The position numbers and the translations under genes are program-made. A stretch of 64,000 nucleotides of DNA from contig JAJNNQ010000026.1 of assembly GCA_027886175.1 (NCBI GenBank), positions 13,449,501-13,513,500 on the forward strand, given 5' to 3'. Shown here one piece after another: positions 50,301 through 62,921 of the stretch; within the stretch, counting starts at the first letter, position 1; each line of letters starts with the position of its first letter. Below the pieces are notes generated by a model that saw only the letters and a list, made by a program, of their open reading frames with translations, was not told where the DNA came from and did no database searches. This stretch comes from Phylloscopus collybita (taxonomy: Eukaryota; Chordata; Aves; Passeriformes; Phylloscopidae).

Positions 50301-53300
50301 AAAATATATTTCAGAACTATGAGACAAACAGATCAGATGGTGGATAGTCTGGGGAACATTATGCCTAGAAAAAGAACTGAAGGAACTGCATATTGGAAAA
50401 AAGTAAGCAGTATTAGTAATAAGAGAGAAACCCTTCTGTCTTGGTTGCAGAGTCTCGACCGGGAAATTAATGGTAAACTCTTGTCAACTCCTACTTCATG
50501 TGAAACAAAGTCAGAACTGATACATCTCACTGTGGGAAGAAATGAATACACAATAGCACATTGCTTTGGCAGCTGTCCCACGGTAATGACAGGAGAGCTC
50601 CACTTCAACTGGAAAAGCCTATCCAGTCATTACTGGGTGAGAAAGAACTCCATGGAACATAATAAAGAACAGTGGGAACAGAAGATTTCTGGACTTTGAC
50701 AAATCTTAACCAATTATCAAAATGTGGAGTCTTTAGAGCATAAAGGACTTGCTTTAAGCTGGATGCAGGAGAAGCACTACTGCAGAAAACAAGCAGGGAG
50801 GGGGAAAGCACTGTTTAGAAGAATTACACAAGGAAATAAGCCAAAGGTTGTCAAGTAACTCAGATCTAACTTAGAAGAGATTAGACATGTCCAAACAGCT
50901 ATACAGACCTTTTTTTTTTTCTTTTAAAACCAAGCGAAGCCAAGCAAAACTAAACTGCAGAGCATGGCAAGTTAATCACAACAGCAGTGATACTAAGGAA
51001 TCACCCTGATTATATTCGTATTTAGCAAAATCATTAAAAAAAAAAAAGAATTAGAACAATTCCAAGAAAACAAGTGACAAATCTTTGAAGACAAATCAGA
51101 CGAAGTAAACAGGCATCCAACGGCAAGAAGTGATTCAAATACCTTTCTAACAGTAATTAAACATCTCCCAGGGCCTAACTGTATTTTGTACTTTCAGAAA
51201 AAACTTGACAGAATATTAAAACATAAATACACATCACAAAAATCTTGATTACATCAAGCAACACTACAATGTCATCAAAAATACTCTACTAAATATTTGA
51301 ACTTGCTAGAGCACATGAAGACACAGAAATTGAGAACTAAAAGTTGCCAAGTTTTTGTTGGACATTTCCTGTTCAGTTCCTCCCTGGCAGCCAAAGCAAG
51401 CACCCCTGTAACATGCAATCCTCCCTCGAATACCTCAGGGTGAGCCCTGAACTATTATTACTGCCTCCAATGCTGCCCCACTGGTTTGGCAGCTAGTGGG
51501 ACATTCCTCCAGTGCCAGCAGCTCCTGGCAGGCTCACACACAGCTTCTGAGCACTGTACTCTGCAGTGAGGAGAAAAGAGATACAAGCCCACTAAATCTA
51601 GGCTCATTTAGGATGCAGAGGATTCATAAAAATACTCAGGACTAAAGCACTACACTGTTTCAGAATGTTTATACTTGAGATCACTTTTTGATGGCGTTTT
51701 TGTATTAAAGCCTCACTACCACACCGTGATTAGTACTTACAGGGGAAAAAAAGGGGACTCTTCACATAACAAAACAGACTAGTTTATCACCTGGCTAGAT
51801 TTACTTCTGATAAAAACTTACATAATGAAGTATATGATGATTTTCTAATTTTTTTATTTCTACTCTTAGCACCCTGGCGCACATGTAGAAGTTTTATGGG
51901 ATAAGACTCCTATTTGTTTTGAACTTCAGTTTATAAAAATTAAAGCATCTTTTAAACTATCTTTTGATCCAAAGGTAGTATGTTTCTGCTAACAAATCAT
52001 TATTGAAAATCAAGATGAGAAGTTCTTTATCGTAACAGAAAAAGCTGCATTTAGGCCTCAGAATTTTTAATGTTAATTTTTTGTTTGATTTATTAACTAT
52101 AAATAAACCAATAGACAGTACTGTTGTAACTCTACTCGTTTTTGTCCTTTTGCATTGAATTATGGTGAAAATGTGAGGTCTCTCCCACAGAATCTAGCCT
52201 ACCCATAAATTTATTTCATATGGAACACTGAAAATACTGTGTTGAAATGATTAGCTCCACCTTAACTCAAAGGCTGTACAGTAAAGTTTTCTACTCGTCC
52301 CAAGAGAGGAAGATACCATCTAGATCTTACTGAAGAACTGGTTAGTTCAATTACCAGTCGCTCCAAGCCACAGATACGCAGCCTGAGATAGTGCTAACAA
52401 TGAGACAGACTCATCAGTAATAGTTCAGCTCTGGCTGCCTTTGGATTTCTACTCTTCCCTCAGAGAGGACAAGAAACCTCCATAATTCAGGTTTGTTAGA
52501 ACTTTAAATACAAGCATTTTCCTGAAAACATCAGGAAGTTTCAACCCAAACACAGAAGAGCCCTGGTAACACCCCATTTCTGACAGGAGATGTGACAGGA
52601 ATGAGCATTGAGCTGTTCATCAGGAACCAGGGAGTCCATTTCACATGAGTACACTTATTACCTGCAGGACTGCCACTTACACTGTATTTAAAATACTCCC
52701 CTGTGCAATGTTCATAGGCCTCTCAGCCTCTTTTTTAATTCTTCACCTCACAAACTCCCATTAAATTACACAAGGACTAAAAAGCCTGATAAGTTCCGCT
52801 CTGAAATTGCAAATGATATGTACTCATCCAGAGCTTCTGAAAGATGCCAACTTTTTTTTTTTTTTTTTTTTTTTGGTCTTTCCTGCTGTTATTTACTATT
52901 TGCATAGTCAAAATCAGACTCCATTATTCTAGACATTTGATAAACACACAACCCCAGCCACCACAGCCTGGGAGAGATTACTCAGTAAACTAACAACACA
53001 GACATAAGGTGTGAGAAAAAGATTTCTTACTGCCTAAACTGAAAACAGACAAGGGTACCTCCCACTGAATAAGTTAAGGAATCCAGCCACAAATCAGAAG
53101 AATCTCACAAAGTTAACTCAGGATACAGCTACAAGGTGGGGCGAGGCAGACGTCTGTGCTCAATGTGTGCAAGTCCAAATCAGCCAGGTAAAAAGCAGCT
53201 GTAGTTTAAAAGCCATGCCACTTTGCTAGTTGGGTGCTGTGTCTGCAGGCTCCCAGGCTGACTATGTGAGATTATTCTCAGTGCTGTGAAAACCAATCCA

Positions 53301-53399
53301 TCAGCCCAATCAATCAATCTGCCTCTCTGCAGAAGGTGATTGTATTAAGCTGTTTCTGTTAATGGCAGTCCAACCCCGCTATCATGCTTCCAAATAGAA
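47367..53399. other. intron 1 segment, with an unassigned moderately GC-rich stretch at 48100-49130
   Basis: Mostly AT-rich unique sequence. The stretch 48100-49130 has higher GC and a minus-strand open frame of about 110 codons (48538-48870) that lacks an ATG. Its composition resembles an old retroelement or processed insertion, but I cannot name it. Also present are the imperfect ACAAGGAAATT triplication at 49563-49590 and A/C-rich tracts near 49890-49925. No exon is supported. Confidence 0.45.
52852..52874. repeat. poly(T) run, 23 bases
   Basis: Uninterrupted T run; no retroelement body was recognised next to it. Confidence 0.92.
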
Positions 53400-53670
53400 G
53401 GTATCTTGCTCCCAGACACCCTCTAACCCAGGGAGGTGAGACCCCACCTGCAGGGCTGCATCCAGCTCTGGGGTCCCCAGCAGAGGAAGGACATGGACCT
53501 GTTGGAATGAGTCCAGAGGAGGGACACCAAGTTGGTGAGGGGGATGGAAGGGGATGGAGCGGGATTCCTCTCCTCTGAAGAAAGGTTGACAGTATTTGGA
53601 TTGTTCAGCCTGGAAAAAAAGAAGACTTCAGGGTGACCTAATTGCAGCCTGCCAGACTCAACAATTTTTT
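53400..53670 (+). mobile_element. CR1 LINE fragment, truncated at both ends
   Basis: GAGACCCCACCTGCAGGGCT, CCAGCTCTGGGGTCCCCAGC, AGGAAGGACATGGACCTGTT, GAGTCCAGAGGAGGGACACC and TTGTTCAGCCTGGA follow the CR1 order in the plus direction. The copy stops soon after a CAGGGTGACCTAATTGCAGC segment and lacks the terminal ATTCTATGATT, so the 3' end is lost too. Confidence 0.9.
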
Positions 53671-54489
53671 CCACTTCACTAAGTGCACAAATCTTCAAAG
53701 AGGAACAATATAATTTCCAATATATTTTTGGAAATATATTTCCAATAGAGAGAACATAGGATTGATACCTTATCATTGCCATCCCTATTTTCTCCCATAC
53801 TCCTTCAGCTTTTGTGCATAGCTAAGGGAGGTCACAAAGATGCTTCAACAGGGGACAACAGGGAAGCTCCAGCATGTATCTACAGGTGTCCCTCCTATAC
53901 CATGGAGAATGAATTATTTGTACTTTTTATGTACTCTAAAACAGTATAACCATGGGTGAATCATCAAAGCACTCTTCTTGAAGATGGAGATGGTATATAA
54001 TGCTATAGAATCTTATTAATAATCATATGGTTTTATTTTATGCCAAATGTGTTTATACTGTAACAAAATCCTAAATATATATTTTGTCACAAGGATTACT
54101 GGTTACTCACTAAATAATTCTAAGTGGCATGGGATTCCCAGCCAAGGGCAGAAAAATGTGTCAGTACTGCTAATAACACAGCGCCTCCCTGGCTGCTATG
54201 GAATGTCCACTGTGAAATCCCACTGGTGCTTTTCAAGGAATTAAAATTATGGAAAACAAATCAAATAGACCAATAAAACCCTCTGAAAGTCAAAGAATAA
54301 GAAACCATAGGGACTCCCCCAGAAATCCACAGGTTCACAGTGACACTTGGAATTACCTTGCACTTTGCAGTGCCAAGTCTCTGCAAGTCCTTAGTCTTCA
54401 TATTATTCTACCATCAAACATTATCAGCAGCACACCCTTGTGACAGTGGGAGCTACCTATAAATCTCCTGTGCATGAAAAATGTACAAA

Positions 54490-54665
54490 ATCATGTGAAT
54501 ACAGAGAAGGGCGACCAAGATGCTTAGATGATGGGATATGAGGTACAAGAAACATCTGGAAGAGTAGAAACTGGCTGCTTAACAGGAGCTAATCTCTCCT
54601 TGGAGGTGCACAGGGAAGGACTGAGAGTAGAGGGGAACAAGTTGCAGCATGAGAAATTTTGCTAG
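54490..54665 (+). mobile_element. CR1 LINE fragment, internally deleted
   Basis: AATACAGAGAAGGGCGACCA with AGATGCTTAGATGATGGGAT, then GGACTGAGAGTAGAGGGGAA with CAAGTTGCAGCATGAGAAAT, resemble successive CR1 3' blocks in plus orientation. The intervening part is shortened and the 3' end is missing. It may belong to the same ancient insertion as the fragment at 53400. Confidence 0.65.
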
Positions 54666-55383
54666 CTTTCTGCCAGGAACACACAGAAAACCTCTTCATT
54701 TCCTAAAAATCAGCCTCTCCTTATAAGTCCACTGATTTTAGAGGTTCTCTCCCACTTTCCTAGCATTAATTAGAAGTCATCTACATGACCGTCCATGAGC
54801 CCTGAGAGACTGCACTGTGGCACCTGCTCCTGGCCATAAAGAAAGGACAAATGCAAAATAATGGTTTCCACTAGGCCACGCAACTTCAATGTTTTCTGCT
54901 TGGATGTTTGTAGTTTGTGAACTTGGGCACTGATCCTTCTGGATTTGAATAGCACTGGACGGTATTCCTGACCTCCAGCCTTGCCTCAACAGCAGCACCA
55001 CAGATGTGGCACCAGCAACAGTTCAAAATGCTCTGGAGACAATAAAGAAGTAGCTTACAAAGAAGAAAGACCAACTATAAAAAAACCAGGTTAAAGAATG
55101 CACAGGGGCCCCTCTGTCTGCCTACATTTCTTAGAGTACTACTTACAGAGTGATTAAACTGTACAAGGAATGTACACTGTAATAAGGTATCCTTACTAAA
55201 ATTTTTATATTTTCTTTTGTCAAAATGTTGGAGAATGTGAAATATGTAAAAACCTTCTTAAGAAAGGTTTTTTGATATTTGATCTTTGCATACTTTAAAG
55301 TCTAATCAACAAGAAAGGAAACTTAATCTGAAACAGAGAGCAGCCCACAAGCACTAAGTGATGTCCAGGAAAGACAAATTACT

Positions 55384-55974
55384 TGTTGGTAGAATTGCCT
55401 TGTTAAGTTTTAGGGCCTGACAGGTTTCAGTGGTCTCACTCCTAGAGGGAGGTTAACAAAGTCGGGGAGAAGGATGTACCACTGTCAGCAGACACAAAGA
55501 ATGCAGAATTTATGGGCCACAAGGACATCGGGCAGAACCCCCGAGATAAGGAAGAAATTAACAAACCTTACTCAGCAACTGTGCTGAATCAGCTCTGACT
55601 GGGTAAAAGGTAATTCTGCAGGGGGAGAGCCCGACCACCGACACACGGATCATTGACCCAAAACCCATCAGCCCAAAAGAGGAGAAACACCATGGCACGG
55701 ATTAGTATGAGAAGTGAGAGAATCATTAACCAATTTCTATTAGCAAATGAACCAATAGAACACTAATTAATATGAGAACTATGAAACTTGTAGCCAATGA
55801 ATTAAGGCTTCTGTTTGCTAAGATGTGTAGTGAAATATTTCGGTAGTGCTGGCTTTGTGGGTTTGACACCCAGCAGCCCTTCCTGCACGGAACTGTAAAT
55901 AAATCAAATACCTTGACTATGTGTGTGGATTGGCCCCTTGCACGCAGAGTAAAAGAACCTATTTTGGGACAACA
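55384..55974 (+). mobile_element. probable solo LTR of an endogenous retrovirus
   Basis: The 5' part has TGTTAAGTTTTAGGGCCTGA after TTGCCT. The 3' part has TTTGACACCCAGCAGCCCTT, a CTGTAAATAAATCAAATACC polyadenylation-type segment, then GTGTGGATTGGCCCCTTGCA and GTAAAAGAACCTATTTTGGG, ending ACAACA. TG...CA ends and an AATAAA about 90 bases before the end fit an LTR. No primer-binding site or internal region follows. I could not match a target-site duplication, so the left edge (TGTTGG at 55384 or TGTTAAG at 55402) is uncertain. The class is not resolved. Confidence 0.6.
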
Positions 55975-58900
55975 AAAATAGTAGCTGTGCTTCTGGCATT
56001 AGGCTCTACCTGAAACTCAGGATTTGGGGAATTCACCAAACAAGTCTGTTTTACAAATTTTCATAGCTCAGGACATTTTTAAATTTTAGTTTGGTTGACT
56101 TCATAACTGTGAATTCTAAATTAATAAAGGATTCAGGTACCAAAAAGAAATTTTATCCGACTAATACTTTTTCAAATTTTTATTTCATAATTTCCAAGTA
56201 CAGTTCTAGAATAATACAGAAGATGGTATCCTATTTTCTTTAAATAAATACTACGGGGGGGTTTTTTTCAGAGAGCACTAAAGGAGGCCAATCTCTCATA
56301 TTGATCAGTTGTTGCCTATCTTTCCCCTCTTGTCTCAAGGGAGCACCACATGATGAAATATTTGATGACAGATTGTGTGAGCTCACAGTATGTGGCTGCA
56401 TGAACAAACACGTGTGAAGATAAGATACAGCAGAAAGTTTGCTGGTGTGACAAATACAAGAATCATATACACAAAGATACACTGCTATCAGATGCATCAC
56501 ACACATGCAAACCACTGATGACTTCTGTCTGTTTTGAAAGCTGAAGAAGGGAGGGTTTTTTTTCTTTCCCTTGCACAGGAACCTCTGGTGACAGAACAGG
56601 TCTTCAGGTTTTTATTCCATTTTTAAATCCAGGCTGCTAGAGGCAGAACTGCCTAGTATCAACAGTTCCCCTTCTTTCCTATCACAGGATTATATTTCCT
56701 CCAAAATTTAACTTTCCTAAGCATAACTATTTTGGCTAAACTTCTGCAAATCAGACCATAGGTGTAGTAGTGCTCTCTCCCCTTTCTCCTGCTTCCTCTG
56801 CTCTCTTTCTCAAGCCATCTGGGAAAGGTTTGTTTCCCATGCTTTTCCCAGCTCTCCCAAGAAAATGCAGAAGTAGGGATCAATCCCAGTTCCCTAAAGA
56901 AATTCAGAAAGTCTTAACCACAATGAAATGAATAACAGAATATACTGAATAACAGAAATTATGCAAAAATGAGTCTCTCAAACCAGACTGCTTGTGAACA
57001 AAGAAGGGGCCTTAAAGCTGCACATGAAAAACCAGAACATATTTTTTGAAGTTCACCACCTTTTGACTTTGCACTGTAGCATCTCCTACATGGAAGATTC
57101 AGCCTATGAACTCCCCCATATTGGGTACATTGATGGAACTCAGATGCCCAAATTAAGATGTTGGAGGTGTCACCTTCAGGCAGCTTTTAAAGTCAATGAG
57201 AAAAAACTTGCACTTCTAAGATGCAATTCATTTAGCCTGGTTTAGACACTCACCTTAAAGTGAGATGCACTGCACACCAGACATGACTATTTGCCCTCCT
57301 TGATTATGAAGTGAAGAACTATTTCAGATGAAGATATCTGAAATTAGAGGATATGGATGTCATCTTGTATATGAAGCAAATGAAACTAATTATATTGACC
57401 CTTTCCATAACATACTAATTTCTATCTACAAATGTTGTACTGCCTCTTCCCTGAGATGACCACAGGTACAATAAAGTACCACTCTTCTCTTTGTTCCATG
57501 CAAGCAGGAACCCACTAGAGTGTGCAGCAAAAACTGCATGATGTAAATCTTGAGAAGATGGAGAGGGAGGGAAAGATGGGATAGATTTGTAGGAGCGAGG
57601 ACCTACAAAGTCCTACAAGACAAGGAGAAAAGGGAGAGATAAGAGATAGGTGTGTTGAGAAAGAGTGGAGACTGAAAACTGCTGTTTTCTTATTCAGACA
57701 AGTAGTACTCACTGAACTGGCAAGCATTCAGTATTTAACATTGTTTTTAGCACTCCATGCATTACTAAGTGTCAACTATATGTACCTGCATTCAATAAGA
57801 ACTTTTTGTTTGTGCACCTTCCTGGGTGGTTTCTATAGTGGTGTTTTATCATAGTAATTTCCCAAAACACCTTTCTATTTTTCTTTGTCACTATTTCCAA
57901 GTGTGGATCTGACACACTAAAACCAGAGGTGCCAAGACTGGCACCTAGTTTGAGTGGGATAGAACCTGCTTTTTCACAACAGTCCTTGTTTTAACAGGCA
58001 TTTAAATAATCAGAACAAAACTATCACCTGAATGGGACTCAGCACTACTACTGCTGGATACAGTAAGATACACCATCTCTTTGAATAAACATCCAACAAA
58101 GCCAGAAGCACCCAAAAATAAGGAAAAAAATTCTTGACTGTGAATGGCATGAGTCCACTAACTCACTTCTTTAAGGGCTTTTTTTTCTAATTTAAGTGAA
58201 AAAGCAAGAGCAAAGAAAATCAGCAACTCTTGTGTACCACTGCAGTTAGGAATGAGGTGCCACTCTTCTCTACCAGGATGTACCTTCCATACCCTGACAT
58301 CCAAGCAGGCTGACCAGGAAGGCACCAGCAGTCTTACTGGTTCATATTTTTCAGACTGTCATTTGATTTTGAAAAGGACAAAATGAAAAAGAGAGTGTTC
58401 TTCACCCTGGTGTTTACACAGCCATCAAACCCATGAAATCAGCAACACAGAAGCAGCAGCTGATGTTAAGCACATGCAGGAGAGACAAACTATTACTTTC
58501 ATGGCAGAGATGTCATTACATTTTCACAGGACAGTAATTTTTACTTCTTAAAAATGAAAAAAAAAAAGGCAAATGAATGTTTTAGCATGTGATCCCTCTT
58601 ATTTGAGTATCTTTCTAGAAAAAGATTTCTTTCTAAGGACCAATTTCCTCATTAGGTCCCAGCAGAGGAAAAAAAATCAGAAAAAAAAGTTCTGCTTTTA
58701 ATTCTTTGATCATGATATCTTAAAAGATCTTCACTCCTGTATAAAAAAATAAAATACTAAGTCTTTATTCCTAAAGTGTTATGCTTACATTACAGATTAC
58801 CAAGAATTATACATCAAACCAAATCACTCTTTTCCATTTCCACCTCCCACTAAGTACAACTACGAACACCTGCAGAAATCCATGTTCAGTCTTACAAAAG

Positions 58901-61900
58901 AACATAGGTGAATGTTTCCTTTTTCTTTTTTTCAACCAGACAACACACAAATGTGAAGCTACACATATCAAGTACACTGAATTGAGGGTTTGTACTTTCA
59001 AAAACAGCAAACTGCTGTTTAACAGCTTTATACATTTTATTCTTGTCAATCAATTGAGCTCCTAGCATTTGTTTTTCATCTTTTTCCAAAACGTCATGTT
59101 ATAAGTGGACTGTGAAGCACAGTTCCTTCACCTCTTCTAACACAGAAGTCACAAACAAGTAACTTAGAGTAAGAACATGGAAGTAGGGAAGAGATACAAG
59201 AACTTGGTCTCGCTGACACTTTCTCCACTAAAAACATGTTTCTTCACATTCAACATACCTCATGGATGTGTATGTTCTTCCCCAAGATAAGGTATAATTC
59301 CACAGTCTAACTTTCCTTGGATGCAGCCTAATGCTGTTTCCCTTTTCTTATTTTTATGCTATTACCAAATCCTCAACAATTTTTATTTCCTTGCCAAATC
59401 ACTGTAGAATAACAGTCACACAGGCTTCTTTGCCTTCACATATTTAACATGTTGATGAAGGTGAGCTGAATTCATTTAATCAGGGCAGAGGAAAGTAATA
59501 AAGACAAGGGGTGTTGCTGGTGGTAGCGGTTCTAACATGTTCAATATCATATATCTGTGTTTCCTGAAACTGAGGAAGTAATAAGCAGCAAAAATATTCT
59601 CGTTTTCACGGTGATTACACTGACACATCTTGGGCAAGAATCTAGCTACTGTCATTTACATAGTAGCCAACTCATAACTGGACCAAGTAACTTGTCTGAT
59701 CTTGACCATCACCTACAAAAAGCTCCAGATTTATAGGGTAGCATACATTTTGAGAAACACTGGTAAACGAATACACCCCAAAGATAAACAGTTTTTTTGT
59801 CCTCCGGCAGTCAGCTTCCTGCTACAAAGTTCAATTCCAAGCCATCCCCTTAATTTTTAAAGTTGCCATTGGGTGGAGATCATTCAGTGTCCAAACTCTG
59901 ACAGCTGTATAAGGACATGACATCCAAGGGACCGAGTAAAAATTGGTTTCATAATATGATGTGGTTACCTACAGCATGGTGAGAACTGTAATTCTTTTTA
60001 TTTTTTTTCATTGCACCTTCTTCTGTTTAGAGGCTGAAACTTGAAGCTGTTATCTAAGGAAAAGAGATTCTACAAGCTTTTGGTGGAAAAAGTAATCAGA
60101 GGATTTCATCTGGCTGCCCTGACACCCATGAATGCAGGCAGTACAACAAAAATTTCATAGGGACAGGAGAATGCACACTTGTAACTTCAAGGGAGCTGGG
60201 AAGCTTGTTTGGTCTTTATTACAAGATTTTTTTTATGCCATGCTAGGTACTGCTCTTCCAGATAAATGACTAACAGCAAGAAGAAGTATTGGCTACCTGA
60301 AAAATAGCATAAGACAAGCGAAACAGCTGCTGATGAGATAATTTTTAAACTGGAGTACCATATAAATACATATCCTCAAACTGACAGTTGTCATGCTTGC
60401 CATGTGCCAAATCATAGCTAAAACCATTAGATGCCACTAATTAGGCATCTCATATCTTCAAAGTCATCCCTATTAACAGGACGTTCTATCTCTCCTATAT
60501 AGTATTCTTGAGACCAAGCATTACAGCCTCCCATCCATGTAATAAAAATAAAATACTTCAAACCATGTCTTTTGAGAAGTGCTATCATAATCTTCAACAT
60601 ATTTTAAGAAATGCACTTAGTGTTTTTGGCTTTATACTAAAAGCTTAGTTGGTTCCATTTTTTTAAGACAAGGGTGGTATAAAGCTACACAAACAATAGA
60701 AGTTTGTGCTCTCTGAAGGTGACCAACTGCAGCTAAAGGTGTTGACATATATGTGTATTTTCATGTGCTGAAGCACAAACCCAGCTTGTCATCAATAGCA
60801 GAAGGATTGGTTCCCTGACCAAAACCTAAACCCCTCAGTGTTTTGTAATAGGAGTTACAACCCTGTCCTTTCAAGAGACTTGCAATTATTAGATTTCTCT
60901 TGTAATTTACGCTCAGAACTTGAAAACAAATTTATGCAGCAAAACATCCTGGTATCTGGAGGAAAAATGAACCCACACCTGGATTAAAGATTTATGCCGC
61001 CATTCATTTGCCCGCATCTAGATATTCTATTCAAAATATATGTGCTCAATACAAAACACACTGATAAAAAGAGCACAGGGCCCCAAGATACGGAGAGATC
61101 TTGCCCTGAGGAGTGGCTGGGGAAGCAGGTTCAACCCAGGGAAGAGATGACCACAGAGAGAACCCATCACCTGCCTGCCAGTATGCATGAGAGGGTCACC
61201 AAGAGCTGTGGGGCTCTTCAGCAGTGCACGGCAGGCACAGCACAAGCTATGAATTGAAATACGTTCCAGCCTTCTACCAGAAGAAACTATTGCACACAAG
61301 GCAGTAAACACGGTTTGGCCAAAGTTGTTGTGTACTCTCTCTTCTTGGAAGATTTCAAAACTCTAATGGACACAGTCCTGGGCACCTGGGATCTGAACCC
61401 AGAGCCAGCCTTGTTTGGGGCTTCCTTCTACCCTGGACCTACACCGTGGTCCCCTTCTGTTTTATCTGGCCTTTGGAAGGCAAAAGAGGGATCTGCTCCT
61501 GGCTGAGGTCACTTGCAGCATTTGCCTGAGCTTGGCTACTCAATAACATTCAGAAATACATCATTTCCCTGTTTAAAAGTTGAAAGCAGACTTAATTTTC
61601 TCTTTCCTAAAAATATGTAAACATAAGGGGTTTCCTTCCTTTTGTAGAAGAGGTCGGTGTTTATAGTCTTCAATAATACATTTCAATACCAAATACAAAC
61701 ATCATTAGACTATACTTTAGTCAAGTTCTAACTTCTATCTGATGTCTATTTTTCAACAAGTACTAACATTTTTGTACAGAACCACCTTCTGAAACTTAGA
61801 TTTCTCAATTTCCTGAGAGATCAATAGCTAACTTTTTTTTTTTAATGTAGGCAGCACTAACCACTTCTCACTGCCTTGCTTGTGATGTTCAGAGCAGTTA

Positions 61901-62259
61901 CTGTTCTCTGAGCAGTATTAACCAAACCCTTTTCCTGACGTAGCCTCAAGTTCACCATATGTTACTGTGAATTGACCTTCACGTCAGAGGTTTTACTGCT
62001 CGGCAAGCCCACAGCCTCACTGAGGTTCCTTGTGCTGTGGCCACAGGCTCTAAACAGCCCCCGGGGAATACCTGTGTCCCCAAGAAGCCAGCATGCACTA
62101 GATAGTTATTACTCATGGGAGACTCGGAACCACACTGGGGAGCAACAGCTATGGGGAGCACTGTAGCAGAGTGTTATCAAGCCCTTCTCTTTCATCTTCC
62201 TCCTCCACTACGTCCAGAAAAAGCGAGCACAGAACAAACCCACTGCTGCAGAAGAGTAA
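55975..62259. other. intron 1 segment, unique sequence
   Basis: AT-rich non-coding sequence with no recognised gene or repeat family. GC rises mildly at 61080-61260 and 61370-61510 towards the distal CpG island. Confidence 0.55.
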
Positions 62260-62529
62260 AAGCCGCTCACACACGCCGGCCGCCCTTAGGAGGCTGGTTT
62301 GGGCCAGGAAGCCTCCCCCTGCTCCGGGCACAGGGCTGTTACTTATCCACACGGGCGCTGCTGTTTGTCAACACGGCTCGGGCGCCGCTCCGCCAGCAGG
62401 CTGGGGCGAACGCGGGACGGGAAGGCGGCTGCGGGACACGCTCTTCCCTCCTCGACAGAAAACCCCCAGGTCTCCAGCCGCGCCCGGCCCGCCGTTCCCC
62501 CCCGCCGCCCGCCCGGGTGTCGCGCTTAC

Positions 62530-62768
62530 CGCGGGGCCGGGGACTCGAGGGGCGAGGCGGGCGGCGGGGTCCAGGCGGGCGCGGCACCGCCGCTCTCCCG
62601 GGGATGCTGCTCCTTCTTCTTCGGGCGCCAGTGGGGGAACGCGGGGCGCCGCTTGGGCGCGGCGGCGGCGGAGGGGCGGCGGCGGGGGGCGGCGGCCGCC
62701 CCCTCGGGCTCCGAGTCCTCCGACTCGCTGCGGCCGAAGAGGCGCTGGAAGCGGCCGCGCCGCGCCAT
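62530..62768 (-). CDS. CRYBG1: CRYBG1 first coding exon (long form)
   Basis: From the ATG at 62768-62766 the frame encodes 79 residues plus two bases of an Arg codon, ending at the donor CCGCG|GTAAGCG. Joined to exon 2 at 8539 it reads SPAPR-EENKKKPVLERLGN without a shift. The peptide has a basic start (MARRGRFQRLFGR), an acidic Ser/Glu run (SESEDSEPE), an Ala/Arg-rich part, then FPHWRPKKKEQ, which resembles FHLWRSKKKQQ near the N-terminus of human AIM1, and a Pro-rich end. I prefer this ATG because it has G at -3 and G at +4. An in-frame ATG at 62873 would add 35 residues but has T at -3 and C at +4 and lies very close to the predicted start of transcription. Assignment to CRYBG1 rests on strand, phase and weak similarity. 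Confidence 0.72.
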
Positions 62769-62914
62769 GCCGGGCTCCGCGGGGCTGTGCGCGGCCGCGG
62801 GGATCTCCCGCCGGCAGCCGGGGCGGCAGCGGCAGCGGGGGGAGCGCGGCGCTCTCGGGCTCTCCGCGGGCATGGACGGGGCGGCGGTGGCAGCCGCCCG
62901 CCCCGGTGTATGCG

Positions 62915-62921
62915 TTTAATA
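62915..62921 (-). promoter_or_regulatory. TATA-like element upstream of CRYBG1 exon 1
   Basis: The minus strand reads CTTATTAAACGC in an otherwise GC-rich setting, followed about 10-20 bases later by GGGCGGGCGGC. If used, transcription would start near 62885-62890, leaving roughly 120 bases of 5' untranslated sequence before the preferred ATG. Confidence 0.4.

Larger units (their letters stand above)
8540..62529 (-). other. CRYBG1 intron 1 (about 54 kb)
   Basis: The interval runs from the exon 1 donor (GCG|GTAAGCG at 62530/62529) to the exon 2 acceptor. It holds the proximal CpG island, several retroelement fragments and simple repeats listed separately. No other coding gene is supported inside it. 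In the human genome the long CRYBG1 transcript also has a first exon far upstream of the exon that starts the shorter form, so a long first intron is expected. Confidence 0.75.

Noticed and set aside
53705..53745. Repeated AATATATTTCCAA-like motif
   Set aside because: Short AT-rich local duplication with no wider structure.
62766..62873. Upstream in-frame ATG at 62873 as the CRYBG1 start
   Set aside because: Weak context (T at -3, C at +4) and about 15 bases from the predicted transcription start. The ATG at 62768 has a better context. It remains possible if transcription starts further upstream.
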